Shown piece by piece: positions 52,883-63,009 of a stretch of DNA of 64,000 bases (positions are counted from its first letter, which is position 1; each line of letters starts with the position of its first letter). The position numbers and the translations under genes were made by a program. The notes beneath the pieces are model-generated. The model was not told where the DNA came from, did no database searches, and saw only the letters and a program-made list of their open reading frames with translations. Source of the stretch: Catalinimonas sp038039535 (GTDB lineage Bacteria; Bacteroidota; Bacteroidia; Cytophagales; Cyclobacteriaceae); assembly GCF_038039535.1 (NCBI RefSeq), contig NZ_JBBPHP010000036.1, forward strand, positions 1-64,000, given 5' to 3'.

Positions 52883-54556
52883 ATGAATAAATATACATTA
52901 TACTGTTTTCTGTGGATTGCTCTCATGATGAGTGTGGTATCCTGCAACGAAGATGAATTCCTGGAAGAAGAACCTCTGGATTTTTTTAGCCCGGGCAATT
53001 CGTTTGTTACTTATGCAAACTTTGAAAGCGCGGTGTTTGATTTGTATGCACAACTGCGTGATTTGCGTTATAATGCGAACGAAAATTCCCAGGCCTATAT
53101 TTATGGGACAGACATCATGTTTGATGCCCGGGAGTCTACCGCCAACAATAGATTTGGGGATTATAACGTTACGCTGAATCCTACTGGGGGCATGACGGAG
53201 TGGCATTGGAGTCGTTTATACAAAATTGTGACAAGCGCAAATACGATCATTGACCGTGTCGCTGAAAACCCTAATCTTAATGATGAACAAAAGCTGCTCA
53301 TTGAAAGTGAAGCTAGATATTTTCGGGCGCATGCTTACAGGAATCTGGTCCATTTGTATGGTGGAGTTCCACTTTTATTAAACGAGGTGACCTCTCCAAA
53401 AACAGATTTTACCAGAGCCTCACGAGATGAAATACTATCCCAGATTATAGACGATGCTACTTTTGCGGCCAATAATCTTCCTCCTATTGATCAGGTAGAT
53501 GACGGCAGGCTTTCCAATCTGGTGGCACAACATCTGCTGGCAGAAACTTATATAGTGCTGGAGGAGTGGGACCAGGCTATTGCTGCTGCCTCGGTGGTAA
53601 TTGACAATCCAAATACGGCGCTTATGACTGAACGTTTCGGTTCCCGGGCCGGTGAACCTGGAGATGTCTATTATGATTTGTTCAGAAGAGGAAATCAAAA
53701 CCGATCCGGTGGCAATATGGAAGCCATCTGGGTGGCACAGATGGAGACAGACGTACCGGGTGGATACCTTTCATCAACCAGCATTACCGGCAATCCATTA
53801 GAGCGTATTCATGCTCCTGCTATCTTTACCCTGGTAGATCCTGATGGTGTACCGGCTTCCCTGGGCTGGCGTTCAGACTTGAATACTGGCGGTCGTGGAG
53901 TGTCCTTCATGAGACCTACCACTTTCTTTGAAAATGAACTGTGGGAATTGGATTTTGAAAATGATGTTCGGAATTCAGAATTCAATTATATCAGGGACTA
54001 TCGCTATGACGACCCGGCATCTGCCTGGTTTGATTCCAGTGCCGTGAAATATCCGGGACCTAACCTGCTGGCACAAAGCTGGCGCTGGTACCCCTGGCTA
54101 AGTAAAGTTACGACCCCAGGCCAGCATCCTGATGCCCTTTATGCTGACAGGGAGTTAGGACTCCTGACGGCTGGTGGGGGCACCACCTATACTGATCAAT
54201 ACTACTTGAGGTTAGCGGAAACCTATTTGTTGAGGGCAGAAGCCTATCTGGGTAAAGGCGAATTGACAAATGCGGCAGATGACATCAATCAAGTCCGTCT
54301 TCGTGCTAATGCCATCCCTGTTACCCCCGGAGAAGTTACGATTGACTATATTTTGGATGAACGTGCCAGGGAGTTGAGTCTGGAAGAAGACCGTCGGATT
54401 ACCCTTCAAAGGCTGGGGAAACTGGTAGAACGAGTGCGTTTATACAATGCCCACAACGGCGACGAAATTCAGGATTATCACGCCTTATGGCCCATTCCCG
54501 CAGGAGAAATAGAAGCCAACATCAATGGTAATCTTGAGCAAAATACTGGATATTGA
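52883..54556 (+). CDS. SusD/RagB-family surface lipoprotein
   Basis: The product has 557 residues with a lipoprotein signal ending VVSC (about 20). The acidic NEDEFLEEE after the cysteine fits surface export. SusD/RagB features are visible: RAHAYRNLVHLYGGVPL (about 155-170), the DDATFAANNLPP helix, RLAETYLLRAEAYLGKG (about 450-466) and the C-terminal LWPIPAGEIEANINGNLEQN end motif. It binds glycan and closes the SusC channel encoded 18 bases upstream. Next come the GH39-like and GH115-like enzymes in the same direction. Confidence 0.93.
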   Translation: MNKYTLYCFLWIALMMSVVSCNEDEFLEEEPLDFFSPGNSFVTYANFESAVFDLYAQLRDLRYNANENSQAYIYGTDIMFDARESTANNRFGDYNVTLNPTGGMTEWHWSRLYKIVTSANTIIDRVAENPNLNDEQKLLIESEARYFRAHAYRNLVHLYGGVPLLLNEVTSPKTDFTRASRDEILSQIIDDATFAANNLPPIDQVDDGRLSNLVAQHLLAETYIVLEEWDQAIAAASVVIDNPNTALMTERFGSRAGEPGDVYYDLFRRGNQNRSGGNMEAIWVAQMETDVPGGYLSSTSITGNPLERIHAPAIFTLVDPDGVPASLGWRSDLNTGGRGVSFMRPTTFFENELWELDFENDVRNSEFNYIRDYRYDDPASAWFDSSAVKYPGPNLLAQSWRWYPWLSKVTTPGQHPDALYADRELGLLTAGGGTTYTDQYYLRLAETYLLRAEAYLGKGELTNAADDINQVRLRANAIPVTPGEVTIDYILDERARELSLEEDRRITLQRLGKLVERVRLYNAHNGDEIQDYHALWPIPAGEIEANINGNLEQNTGY

Positions 54557-54638
54557 TAGAAGGTGATTTGCTTTGGATAGTATCGGAGCAAGTTGAAAAA
54601 GAATTAAGCTTTGTACTTTAAATATTAAACGTACTGAA

Positions 54639-56105
54639 ATGAACAGAAAAAGATTAGAACGTATCTGCACATTCCTAATTTGTTGTCTGGTATACCATTG
54701 TTTTTGTCTCCTTCAAACTTCATTTGCCCAACAAGTCAGCAATCCTGAGCTTAATGTGCCTTATGCATATGTTGGTAAAATATCATCCCAACATGCCCGG
54801 GAAAATCAGGCAGCTCCCTGGAGCATTGGAGGAGAAACGCTGGATCGTGATTATGCGAATTTCCAGGCTTATAAACAATATCTGGGTCCGCTGGGCATAC
54901 CATTCATCCGACTGCAAGGGGGGTGGGCTAAATCTGAGAAAGAAAAAGGGAAATACGACTTTACCTGGCTGGATGAGATCATAGATGATGCCTTAGCTCA
55001 GGATGTGCAACCCTGGGTTGAGCTTTCTTATGGGAATCCTATCTACAAAGGCGGTGGAGAGGCTGCTTTAGCGGGAGGAATTCCCACCTCTGAGGAAGCA
55101 CTCAAAGCCTGGGACAAGTGGGCAGCGCAAATGGTGAAGCGTTATAAAGACAGGATCACCTACTGGGAAATCTGGAATGAGCCGGATATCTCCAAAACCA
55201 TTACGGCAGAGGAATATGCCCGTTTTTATATCAGAACTGCCGATATTATCAAGAAGTACCAGCCAGATGCAGTGCTGATGGCCATAGGGCTGGCCGGAAT
55301 TAGTAGGGACGAATATGTGGATACTTTCTTAAACTACCTGAAAGCGCAAAACAAGCTGGATCTGGTAGATATCATCACCTACCACGGTTATGCTCCCCGG
55401 CCCGAAGATTCCTACGAGTATGTCAGCAAATTGAGAGATTTGGCAAAAAGCTATGATGCATCTATAGAATTGTGGCAGGGTGAAAATGGAGCGCCTTCCA
55501 CTCCCGCAGATCAGACGGTGGGTGCAATGACCAATCTGGACTGGACAGAAATTTCACAGGCCAAATGGTTTTTAAGACGCATGCTCGGAGATAAAGGTCA
55601 CGGCATAGCAGTCACCAATGTGTTTACCATGTCCGATCTGCATTATGCCAAGGGAGACCACATGACAGGGCTGAACTCCAAAGGATTACTGAGAGCGAAT
55701 CCCGACGGTTCTATTGCCTATGTGAAGCCATCTTATTATGCGGTTCAAAACTTAGTATCTGTGATGGATCAGCCGGTACAAACAATCCCGGCATTTAGCT
55801 TGGAAAGCAATGCCGATCAGGAAATTACCGCTTATGCCTTTCAGACAGAGGAAGGAGATAAAAAAATGCTAACCCTATGGTTCTCGGATGAGCGTCCTGA
55901 CGATGCGCTTCAACCGAAAGCAACGGATGTGAGCATGCAGGGCATTGGTTTTCATGAGCCAGTATACATTGATTTGCTTTCTGGTAAAATTTATGAGATA
56001 CCCCAAAGTAGCTTGCAATCACAGGAGGGTGTGCTTCAGATCAAGGATTTACCCATTCTGGATGTACCCATTATGATCACTGAAAAAACCATGGTAGTGG
56101 AATGA
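54639..56105 (+). CDS. Secreted GH39-like glycoside hydrolase, paralogue of the one at 46460
   Basis: The product has 488 residues and a signal peptide (about 1-31, ending SFAQQ). The barrel has acid/base E181 in WEIWNEPD and nucleophile E282 in LWQGENG. The paralogue at 46460-47959 on the minus strand shares the same domain layout and the GGETLDRD element. Clan GH-A GH39-like enzymes hydrolyse xylosides, glucuronides or iduronides. Two paralogues on opposite strands of one locus suggest that one works outside and one in another compartment, or on different linkages. Its stop overlaps the next start by 4 bases (56102-56105), so the pair is translationally coupled. Confidence 0.8.
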   Translation: MNRKRLERICTFLICCLVYHCFCLLQTSFAQQVSNPELNVPYAYVGKISSQHARENQAAPWSIGGETLDRDYANFQAYKQYLGPLGIPFIRLQGGWAKSEKEKGKYDFTWLDEIIDDALAQDVQPWVELSYGNPIYKGGGEAALAGGIPTSEEALKAWDKWAAQMVKRYKDRITYWEIWNEPDISKTITAEEYARFYIRTADIIKKYQPDAVLMAIGLAGISRDEYVDTFLNYLKAQNKLDLVDIITYHGYAPRPEDSYEYVSKLRDLAKSYDASIELWQGENGAPSTPADQTVGAMTNLDWTEISQAKWFLRRMLGDKGHGIAVTNVFTMSDLHYAKGDHMTGLNSKGLLRANPDGSIAYVKPSYYAVQNLVSVMDQPVQTIPAFSLESNADQEITAYAFQTEEGDKKMLTLWFSDERPDDALQPKATDVSMQGIGFHEPVYIDLLSGKIYEIPQSSLQSQEGVLQIKDLPILDVPIMITEKTMVVE

Positions 56106-58300
56106 AATTAAAGATGATTCTTCCTGGATTCCTGCCCGTTCTGTTAGGACTCTGTATAGTTGGTGCCTGCCAAACACAGCAAGAAACATTTATCCTCACG
56201 GATGAAGCGCAGCAATCCAGTATTTATTTGCCTGCCACTACCTCTGATCCTATCCGTCTGGCAGTACAGGATCTGATCACTGATGTAGAAAAAATCAGTG
56301 GAAAACAGCTGGGTATTACTGATCAGCAACATGAGGGAAAGCTTTTGGTTTTCAACCTTGCCGAAGAAAGTCAGGCAGAACAGGCAGTGCAAATCCTTGC
56401 TGAACTGGATACGCTGAAAGGGAAATGGGAGTCTTATGTGGTACAGGATATTGTTCATGAAGAGGACAAAAAACTGGTATTTGCCGGGAGCGATGAGCGG
56501 GCCACCATGTTTGCCATTTATCACTTCATTGAAGCATATCTGGGGGTAGACCCTACCTATTACTGGAGCGGACTTGAACCTGAGCAACGCAGTTCGCTAT
56601 CGTGGGATCATGTAAGCATTCGGCAGGATGAACCCAGCTTTACCTACAGAGGCTGGTTTATCAATGATGAAGATCTGCTCACCGAATGGAAGAACAGGGG
56701 AGGTGTCAGAAATATAAATTACCCTTACTACGGACAAGTGGTGCATCCTGAGGTGATCCGGCCGGTATTTGAAACTATGCTGAGACTGCGCATGAACCTG
56801 GCCATACCTGCGAGTTTTGTAGACATCAGAAATCCAGCCGAGGAAAAACTCGTGGAAGAAGCCTCCCGCCGTGGCCTGTTTGTCTCCATGCATCACGTAG
56901 AACCTATGGGGGTGAGCGCTTTTGCCTATCAAAATTACTGGAAAGAAAAAGGAGAAGAACCTTTGTTTTCTTTTTACAGTGAACCAGAAAAGATCACGCA
57001 GACCTGGAAAGAGTATGCAGAACGTTGGGCCAAATACCCCAATGTCATCTGGCAGGTAGGACTAAGAGGAATTGGTGATCGCCCCATGTGGATGGCTGAT
57101 CCGGGGGTACCCCAATCAGGTGCTGAACGCGGAGCGATTATTTCAGAAGCGATCAAGGTGCAAAGTGAAATGATTGACGCATTGGACAGTAGCGAAAAGC
57201 CGATTTTATCTACCACCCTTTGGGCAGAAGGAGCGGGCCTGAATCAGGAGGGACACCTGAATTTTCCTGACAGTATGCTGATCATCTTTGCCGACAACAG
57301 TCCCGGCTGGAAGTGGCAGCAGGATTTTTATGATACCCCAAGGAATCCGGCCAACCAATATGGCGTGTACTACCATCATCAGCTTTGGGGTTCTGGTCCT
57401 CATCTGGTGCAGGCGGTCCCCCCTCAGAAGACCTATGAGATGTTCAGAGAAGCGGTAGCGCATCAGGCTTCAGATTATGCCATCATGAATGTATCCAATG
57501 TCAGAGAATTTATTTTGGGTATAGAAGCTTCCTCCGCCATGCTCTACAACATGGATGATTTCAGGACAGAGGAATTTTTAAGTACATGGTTTGAGGATCA
57601 TTTTGGAAAATCAGGAAAGGAAGTCCAACAGCTGTATCAGCAGTTTTTTGACGGCTATCAGATCCACGAAACCACCGGAACGCCCTTTCTGCTGGATGGT
57701 CAGACAAGGTCATTTGGAAGAAAGGTACTGGATGGTATCCAGTTACAAATCAATGACCCTCAGAAGTATGAAAGGCTGAAAATACAGAAAACGCAAAATT
57801 CGGAAGTGCAGAGTTGGGGAAGCAAGTACCTGTCTGATATGCATCCTGAAAGCAGCATGACACCCCCTGAATTACTTCCCCGTCTTCAGGAGCAGATTCA
57901 GGATTTTGAAGCCATTAACGGAAATATCGCCGAAATTGAAAAACAACTGAAAGGTGATACCTTGAAATTTTTTCAGGTCAATTTAAAAGCACAGCATCAA
58001 ATTATTCTGGCACTTAACCTTTGGCTGGAAGATGTCATCCTTGCCCAGCTTGCTTTGGAGGAAGAAAATACCCAGCAAATTCATCAGCATTTGCTGGAGG
58101 CTTATCAACATATATCGCAAATAGATGAAGCGAAAAAACTAGCTTCTTCTGGTGAAAAGTGGAAGCATTGGTACAGAGGAGACAAGAAAATGAATATTTC
58201 CCAGGTGCAAACCCACACAGAAGATATCTTGAATCTGCTGGTGAATACCTATCAGTTGGAAAATAAAAGTCAGAATAAGTTTGATGCCTATAAAGATTAG
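56102..58300 (+). CDS. GH115-like alpha-glucuronidase, lipoprotein
   Basis: The product has 732 residues with a lipoprotein signal ending VGAC (about 23). An N-terminal GH20b-like domain (about 45-145) is followed by a barrel with FTYRGWFINDED (about 176-187), MHHVEPMGVS (about 260), IWQVGLRGIGDRPMWM (about 310-325) and a helical C-terminal part. These are landmarks of GH115 xylan alpha-1,2-glucuronidases (RGWFLNDED, HHEPM, GLRGDGD). It is shorter than typical members (850-1000), mainly at the C-terminus. GH115 removes glucuronic acid from xylan or arabinogalactan. Position before an unsaturated-glucuronyl-hydrolase-like gene and UxaC fits this role. Confidence 0.7.
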   Translation: MKLKMILPGFLPVLLGLCIVGACQTQQETFILTDEAQQSSIYLPATTSDPIRLAVQDLITDVEKISGKQLGITDQQHEGKLLVFNLAEESQAEQAVQILAELDTLKGKWESYVVQDIVHEEDKKLVFAGSDERATMFAIYHFIEAYLGVDPTYYWSGLEPEQRSSLSWDHVSIRQDEPSFTYRGWFINDEDLLTEWKNRGGVRNINYPYYGQVVHPEVIRPVFETMLRLRMNLAIPASFVDIRNPAEEKLVEEASRRGLFVSMHHVEPMGVSAFAYQNYWKEKGEEPLFSFYSEPEKITQTWKEYAERWAKYPNVIWQVGLRGIGDRPMWMADPGVPQSGAERGAIISEAIKVQSEMIDALDSSEKPILSTTLWAEGAGLNQEGHLNFPDSMLIIFADNSPGWKWQQDFYDTPRNPANQYGVYYHHQLWGSGPHLVQAVPPQKTYEMFREAVAHQASDYAIMNVSNVREFILGIEASSAMLYNMDDFRTEEFLSTWFEDHFGKSGKEVQQLYQQFFDGYQIHETTGTPFLLDGQTRSFGRKVLDGIQLQINDPQKYERLKIQKTQNSEVQSWGSKYLSDMHPESSMTPPELLPRLQEQIQDFEAINGNIAEIEKQLKGDTLKFFQVNLKAQHQIILALNLWLEDVILAQLALEEENTQQIHQHLLEAYQHISQIDEAKKLASSGEKWKHWYRGDKKMNISQVQTHTEDILNLLVNTYQLENKSQNKFDAYKD

Positions 58301-58320
58301 CAGTCAATAGCAAAATCAGC

Positions 58321-59883
58321 TTGATGGAAAGAAGAACATTTATACAAAAATCATCTTTATTTTCAGCCTCCTTACTGGCGGGTAGGAAGTTGCCTTTTGC
58401 CATGAACTTCTATCCGGAAGATACATCAGCACTTAGGCACTTAGCTTCTGCTTCCTCTTTTCCTAATGTTTTCATTCCTGAAAAGAAGCGTATTCCGCTG
58501 GGATGGAAAAGTATGCCGGTGGTTTCAGCTCAGTCGGGTGAAGCGCCAACGATTTTGTATTTCAACAGCCTGGATAGTAAAGCAATCAATTCACCTGTTT
58601 ATCTGCGGATTACAGCCGCCCTGGACTTCAGAGAGGAGAAAATCATACGGGTTTACCTTCCTGAATCGGGCATTGAGTTGGGTCTGTTGGTGATGAAGTT
58701 TGCCCATCCTTTCCAGCCCTTTGAAATTCCGATTGAAACAAAATATCTCAAGGAAATCCGAAAGCAGGGAGTCGCACTGACCATGAGTCAGGGCAATACT
58801 GAGGCCTGGTTTTTCAGAGAGAATGCTGATGTGAAAAACAATCAGGGATTGCAGCCTCATCTCTTGGCAGGTGGAAGTAAAGACAAACTCCAGGCTTTTG
58901 AAGAAAATCTCTATTCCATGAATTCCTTCAGCCCTTTTGGCTGGATGGGAGGCTGTGTGCTGGATGCTTTGTATGAGCTTCATCTTCAGGGAGATGAACA
59001 GGCAAGTGAAACGCTGAAGCTACATCTATCGCATTTCCTGGATGATGATAAAGGGATCATTTTTGAGAACCCTCATACAGTTCCATTAGATGGCACCTTC
59101 AACAGTATTGAAGATTTTCTCCCTTTGACTGCCATAGCCGGATTATACCCTAATCATATTTCACTGGAAAAAGGACTCAGCTTTATGCTGGAGCATCAAA
59201 ATGAAAACGGGATTATTCTCAACGGTGATATTACTACAGAAGGGTGCTATACACTGGCCTATCCTCTGGCTGCTTTGGCAGTGATCAAAAAAGATGCATC
59301 TCTGGCGCAGGTGGCGCTGGATCAACTGAGCAGCAGAATGCAACATCTTACTATTGAGTCCGGGCAAACTTCAGCCATTTTTCAGCGTGCTGATCTGGAA
59401 GGAAAGCAGTCTTACCGTAACTGGGGCAGAGGTGTAGCCTGGTATCTCTTAGGATCGGTAAAAACCTATCGTCTTCTGGATACCAACGGCTATGGCAGAA
59501 CGGAGGATTTAGCAAAAGTAAAAGCCTTTCTGGCTTTTCATATTCCCTGGATAGTCAAATTGCAAAATAGAAAAGGAATGTGGTCTGCCTACCTTGACCG
59601 GCCTGAAACAGGCATAGATACCTCTGCCACCGCAGGGATAGCAGCAGCCATCGCCTGGTGTTGTCAGGTCGATATTTTAGAAAAAAAGAAATATTTACCC
59701 ATGGCAGAGAAAGCTTATGAGGGCTTGCAATCCCATCTTTCTGAGGATGGATTCCTACGAAATGTCTCACAAATCAATCGGGGAGGAGAAGAGCTACAAT
59801 CCAGCGGCTATAGAGTAATCTCTCAATTCGGAATGGGGCTGATGGCCCAGCTCAAAGCAGCAATCTACCAAGCCAAAGCATAA
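58321..59883 (+). CDS. GH88/GH105-like unsaturated uronyl hydrolase, Tat-exported
   Basis: The product has 520 residues. MERRTFIQKSSLFSASLLAG at the start is a twin-arginine-like signal. A beta-rich N-terminal domain (about 50-180) precedes an (alpha/alpha)6-like barrel (about 195-515) with SFSPFGWMGGCVLDALYELH, GRGVAWYLLGSVKTY and TSATAGIAAAIAW. The last two match the conserved helices of GH88/GH105 enzymes that hydrolyse unsaturated uronic acid from lyase products. The catalytic Asp was not placed with certainty. It lies 20 bases after the GH115-like gene, and its stop is followed by the symporter start after a single base. Confidence 0.55.
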   Translation: MMERRTFIQKSSLFSASLLAGRKLPFAMNFYPEDTSALRHLASASSFPNVFIPEKKRIPLGWKSMPVVSAQSGEAPTILYFNSLDSKAINSPVYLRITAALDFREEKIIRVYLPESGIELGLLVMKFAHPFQPFEIPIETKYLKEIRKQGVALTMSQGNTEAWFFRENADVKNNQGLQPHLLAGGSKDKLQAFEENLYSMNSFSPFGWMGGCVLDALYELHLQGDEQASETLKLHLSHFLDDDKGIIFENPHTVPLDGTFNSIEDFLPLTAIAGLYPNHISLEKGLSFMLEHQNENGIILNGDITTEGCYTLAYPLAALAVIKKDASLAQVALDQLSSRMQHLTIESGQTSAIFQRADLEGKQSYRNWGRGVAWYLLGSVKTYRLLDTNGYGRTEDLAKVKAFLAFHIPWIVKLQNRKGMWSAYLDRPETGIDTSATAGIAAAIAWCCQVDILEKKKYLPMAEKAYEGLQSHLSEDGFLRNVSQINRGGEELQSSGYRVISQFGMGLMAQLKAAIYQAKA

Positions 59884-59884
59884 G

Positions 59885-61597
59885 ATGGAAAAACTACAAA
59901 ACCTGGACTATATCGCGATCATTCTGTATATGCTGCTCATGGCGGGTGTAGGTGTATTTTTTGGCTGGTTCATCAAGGACATCAAAGATTATTTTAAAGG
60001 AGGTAATACCATTCCCTGGGGCATTTCTGCCATCAGTAATTTCATGGGCTTATTCAGCACCTTTGTATTTGTAGCCTATGCCGGCGTGGCTTACACCAGC
60101 GGGATGGTGGGGGTAACAGTCTTGTGGTGTACGGTTTTTCCCTGCCTTTTTGCAGCTTTTTATATGGGAAAACGATGGGTGCGTTCCGGAATCATCACCC
60201 CGGTAGAATACCTGGAAACCCGATTCAACCCCCAGGTCAGGCAGGTGTTTGGCTGGGCAGGTTTGGGCGTGCGGTTCCTGGATAATATGGTTCGCCTCTA
60301 CGCCATTGGCATCTTCCTGATGACTGCTACCAATCTCAATTTTACGGAAGCCATCGTATTTTCAGGGATTGTGATCACGCTCTTTACTATTGTTGGTGGC
60401 GTATGGGCAGTGGTGGTCATGGATACCCTGCAATTCATCATTTTGGTTTTTTCTTCTGTGCTGCTGATTCCCCTGACTCTGAATGTCGTAGGAGGATTGG
60501 GCAACCTGATTCAAGCTCATCCTGAACATTTTGAGTGGTTCAGCGGTCCTAAAGGGCAACCGCTCTGGCTGAGTGTATATTATCTGGTCATCTTGCTGAA
60601 ATACAATGGCAACTGGGTATTTATCCAGCGCTTTTACAGTGTCAGAGATGAAAAATCAGCGACCAAACTAGGCTTACTTTCTGCTGTACTGTTCTTTATT
60701 TTTCCTATCGTATTCTTACTGCCAGCCATCGCAGCGGTAGACATTCTTCCCAACCTGCCCGATCCCGAAATGGCTTATGTGGGAGTGGCCGTCAAACTAT
60801 TGCCCGCCGGACTATTGGGCCTGATGATTGCCGCCATGTTTTCTGCCACCATGTCTTCCCTCAATTCTGAAATCAACGTAATGTCAGGGGTGCTGACCAG
60901 TGACATTTACCAGAGACTGATCAACAATAAAGCAGGAGATAAATTGCTTATCAAAGTGGCAAGGCTCAACATCCTACTGGTAGGGGCAGTGATCACCATC
61001 GGCTCGCTTTTTATCGGACAATTGGGAGGTGCCTTTGAGGCTAACAAATTACTTACCGGTCTGTTTGCTATCCCGTTAGCTATCCCATTGGTATTTGGAA
61101 TTATATTCAGAAAAACATCCTCTTTAGGTGCATTGGCTACGGTAGCTATCGGAATCGTTTCTGGTCTACTACTGAATGCCACTCCAGGAATAAGCTGGGA
61201 AATGGCTACCCTGATAGAGATTGTGATTTGCTTTGCGGTATTTATCAGTTTTGGTTATTTCAAAGCGCAGAAGCAGGAAGTCAGGCAGCGGGTAAATCAC
61301 TTTTTTGAGAAAGTCAATACTCCCTTGCGGGAAGAAGATATGACCAAAGCAGATCCACATTTCAAGCACACACTCGCCAATCTTTTCGCAGTAGCCATCA
61401 GCCTTTCCGGGCTGTTGTTCATTGGGATGAGTCTCTTTTCCATCACGGACTTGAGTGGTAAAATTGCCTTAGCAATCGGTGGACTTTGCATCCTGCTGTC
61501 ATTATTCATCAAATTGTTCTTTACAGGAACTTTGCGATTTTTACCCGTCAGGGAAGCCCTTGAAAGTGAGGATCGTAAAAAGATAAAATCTCATTAG
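59885..61597 (+). CDS. Sodium:solute symporter (SSS family), probably for uronate or oligosaccharide
   Basis: The product has 570 residues and about 13-14 membrane helices. It has typical SSS features: SAISNFMGLFSTFVFVAYAGVAYTSG (helix 2), a GVWAVVVMDTLQFIILVFSS helix (the SSS signature DxxQ) and AMFSATMSSLNSEINVMSG (helix 9), which binds sodium. SSS proteins import sugars, uronates or amino acids. The operon position, between uronyl hydrolase and glucuronate isomerase, indicates glucuronate (or galacturonate) uptake into the cytoplasm. A TTG-start UxaC gene follows 2 bases after its stop. Confidence 0.88.
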   Translation: MEKLQNLDYIAIILYMLLMAGVGVFFGWFIKDIKDYFKGGNTIPWGISAISNFMGLFSTFVFVAYAGVAYTSGMVGVTVLWCTVFPCLFAAFYMGKRWVRSGIITPVEYLETRFNPQVRQVFGWAGLGVRFLDNMVRLYAIGIFLMTATNLNFTEAIVFSGIVITLFTIVGGVWAVVVMDTLQFIILVFSSVLLIPLTLNVVGGLGNLIQAHPEHFEWFSGPKGQPLWLSVYYLVILLKYNGNWVFIQRFYSVRDEKSATKLGLLSAVLFFIFPIVFLLPAIAAVDILPNLPDPEMAYVGVAVKLLPAGLLGLMIAAMFSATMSSLNSEINVMSGVLTSDIYQRLINNKAGDKLLIKVARLNILLVGAVITIGSLFIGQLGGAFEANKLLTGLFAIPLAIPLVFGIIFRKTSSLGALATVAIGIVSGLLLNATPGISWEMATLIEIVICFAVFISFGYFKAQKQEVRQRVNHFFEKVNTPLREEDMTKADPHFKHTLANLFAVAISLSGLLFIGMSLFSITDLSGKIALAIGGLCILLSLFIKLFFTGTLRFLPVREALESEDRKKIKSH

Positions 61598-61599
61598 CT

Positions 61600-63006
61600 T
61601 TGAAAAAACTGATTCACAAAGACTTTTTACTGTTTAACAAAACAGGAGTTCGGCTCTTTCACGAAGTAGCCAAAGCACTTCCTGTCATTGATTATCATAA
61701 CCACCTTAATCCTCTGCATCTGGCAGAAAACAAAAAGTTTGATAACCTTGCTCAATTGTGGATTACTTCTGATCCCTACAAACACCGCGCGATGCGTATT
61801 CACGGAATTCCTGAGCAGGGCATCAGCGGAGAAGCCGAACCTTACGACAAGTACATGCATTGGGTGAAAACCCTGCCTCATACGTTGGGTAACCCTTTAT
61901 TTCACTGGAATGCGCTGGAACTCAAGCGGGTATTCGGCATTGATAAAATTCTAAATGAAAAGAACGCTAAAAAAATCTGGAAGCACTGCAATGCGCTCTT
62001 GCAGGAAGATGGTTTTGGCGCGACGGACATCCTGAAAAAGTTTAACACAGAAATGCTCTGTACCTCCGACGATCTGCTGGATGACTATCAGTCTCACCTG
62101 GCAGTAGGCGTAAATCACAAAAAACTGAAAGTATTGCCCTCACTTCGTGCGGATTCTATACTGGCTTTTCATCAACCCAATCATGCTGAATGGATGGAGA
62201 AGTTGATGGCGCTAAGCGGAATTCAGGTTCATAGCCTTGTTGATTATGAGGAAGCGATCATGAAGCGTCTGCAGGTGCTGGATCAGGCAGGTTGTCGGTT
62301 TTCTGATCATGCGCTGGATAGTGGGTTTACTTTTCAAACTACTTCAGCAAGCGCGGCCCGAAAGTTATTTGCCAAACGGCTTGAAAAGCAAATGCTGCCC
62401 ATAGATGAAAGAATACAGTTGCAGTCTTATCTCCTCACCTTTTTAGGCAAAGCTTATGCTGATCGGGGCTGGACGATGCAGTTGCATATAGGCGCACAGC
62501 GCTATACCAGTAGCCGGTTACGAAAACTCGCCGGGCCAACGGGTGGATTTGCCGCTATGGGTTCAGCCTGTGATATCGCCAGCCTGTGTGCTTTTCTGGA
62601 CAGCCTGGAGCAAGAAGAGAAATTACCCCAGACCATACTCTACACCTTAAATCCTGCTGACAATGCTCCCTTTGCTACCCTGACCGGCTCTTTTGCCGAA
62701 GATGGAATGCCGGGTAAGATTCAGTTTGGACCGGCCTGGTGGTACAATGACCATCTGGAGGGAATGGAAAATCAATTGACTACGTTGGCCAGTCATTCTT
62801 TGCTCAGTCATTTCATCGGCATGACCACCGACTCCCGCAGTATCCTTTCTTTCTCCCGGCACGAGTATTTCCGCAGAATACTCTGCAACTGGATAGGTAA
62901 ACAGGTGGAGGAAGGTAAGTTTCCAGACGACTTTTCATTACTCAAAAATCTGGTGGAGCGTATTTGTTATTTGAACATCAAACACAGACTCACTTCTAAA
63001 AATTAA
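61600..63006 (+). CDS. uxaC: Glucuronate isomerase (uronate isomerase)
   Basis: The product has 468 residues, the normal UxaC length, starting with TTG. The amidohydrolase-fold metal site HxH is at H33-N-H35 in DYHNHL, and later conserved parts are seen: LCTSDDLLDD, MQLHIGAQR and MTTDSRSILSFSRHEYFRRILCN, the C-terminal signature with the Asp ligand region. UxaC interconverts D-glucuronate and D-fructuronate (and galacturonate/tagaturonate). It lies between the symporter and an SDR fructuronate reductase, with 2- and 3-base gaps, so it is part of one operon. This places the operon on the glucuronate route. Confidence 0.92.
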   Translation: MKKLIHKDFLLFNKTGVRLFHEVAKALPVIDYHNHLNPLHLAENKKFDNLAQLWITSDPYKHRAMRIHGIPEQGISGEAEPYDKYMHWVKTLPHTLGNPLFHWNALELKRVFGIDKILNEKNAKKIWKHCNALLQEDGFGATDILKKFNTEMLCTSDDLLDDYQSHLAVGVNHKKLKVLPSLRADSILAFHQPNHAEWMEKLMALSGIQVHSLVDYEEAIMKRLQVLDQAGCRFSDHALDSGFTFQTTSASAARKLFAKRLEKQMLPIDERIQLQSYLLTFLGKAYADRGWTMQLHIGAQRYTSSRLRKLAGPTGGFAAMGSACDIASLCAFLDSLEQEEKLPQTILYTLNPADNAPFATLTGSFAEDGMPGKIQFGPAWWYNDHLEGMENQLTTLASHSLLSHFIGMTTDSRSILSFSRHEYFRRILCNWIGKQVEEGKFPDDFSLLKNLVERICYLNIKHRLTSKN

Positions 63007-63009
63007 CCT

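Noticed and set aside
54600..54638. AT-rich dyad (TTTAA-ATA-TTAAA) before the second GH39-like gene as a further IclR site
   Set aside because: It does not match the 19-bp palindrome in sequence or symmetry, and the gene is within the susC operon.
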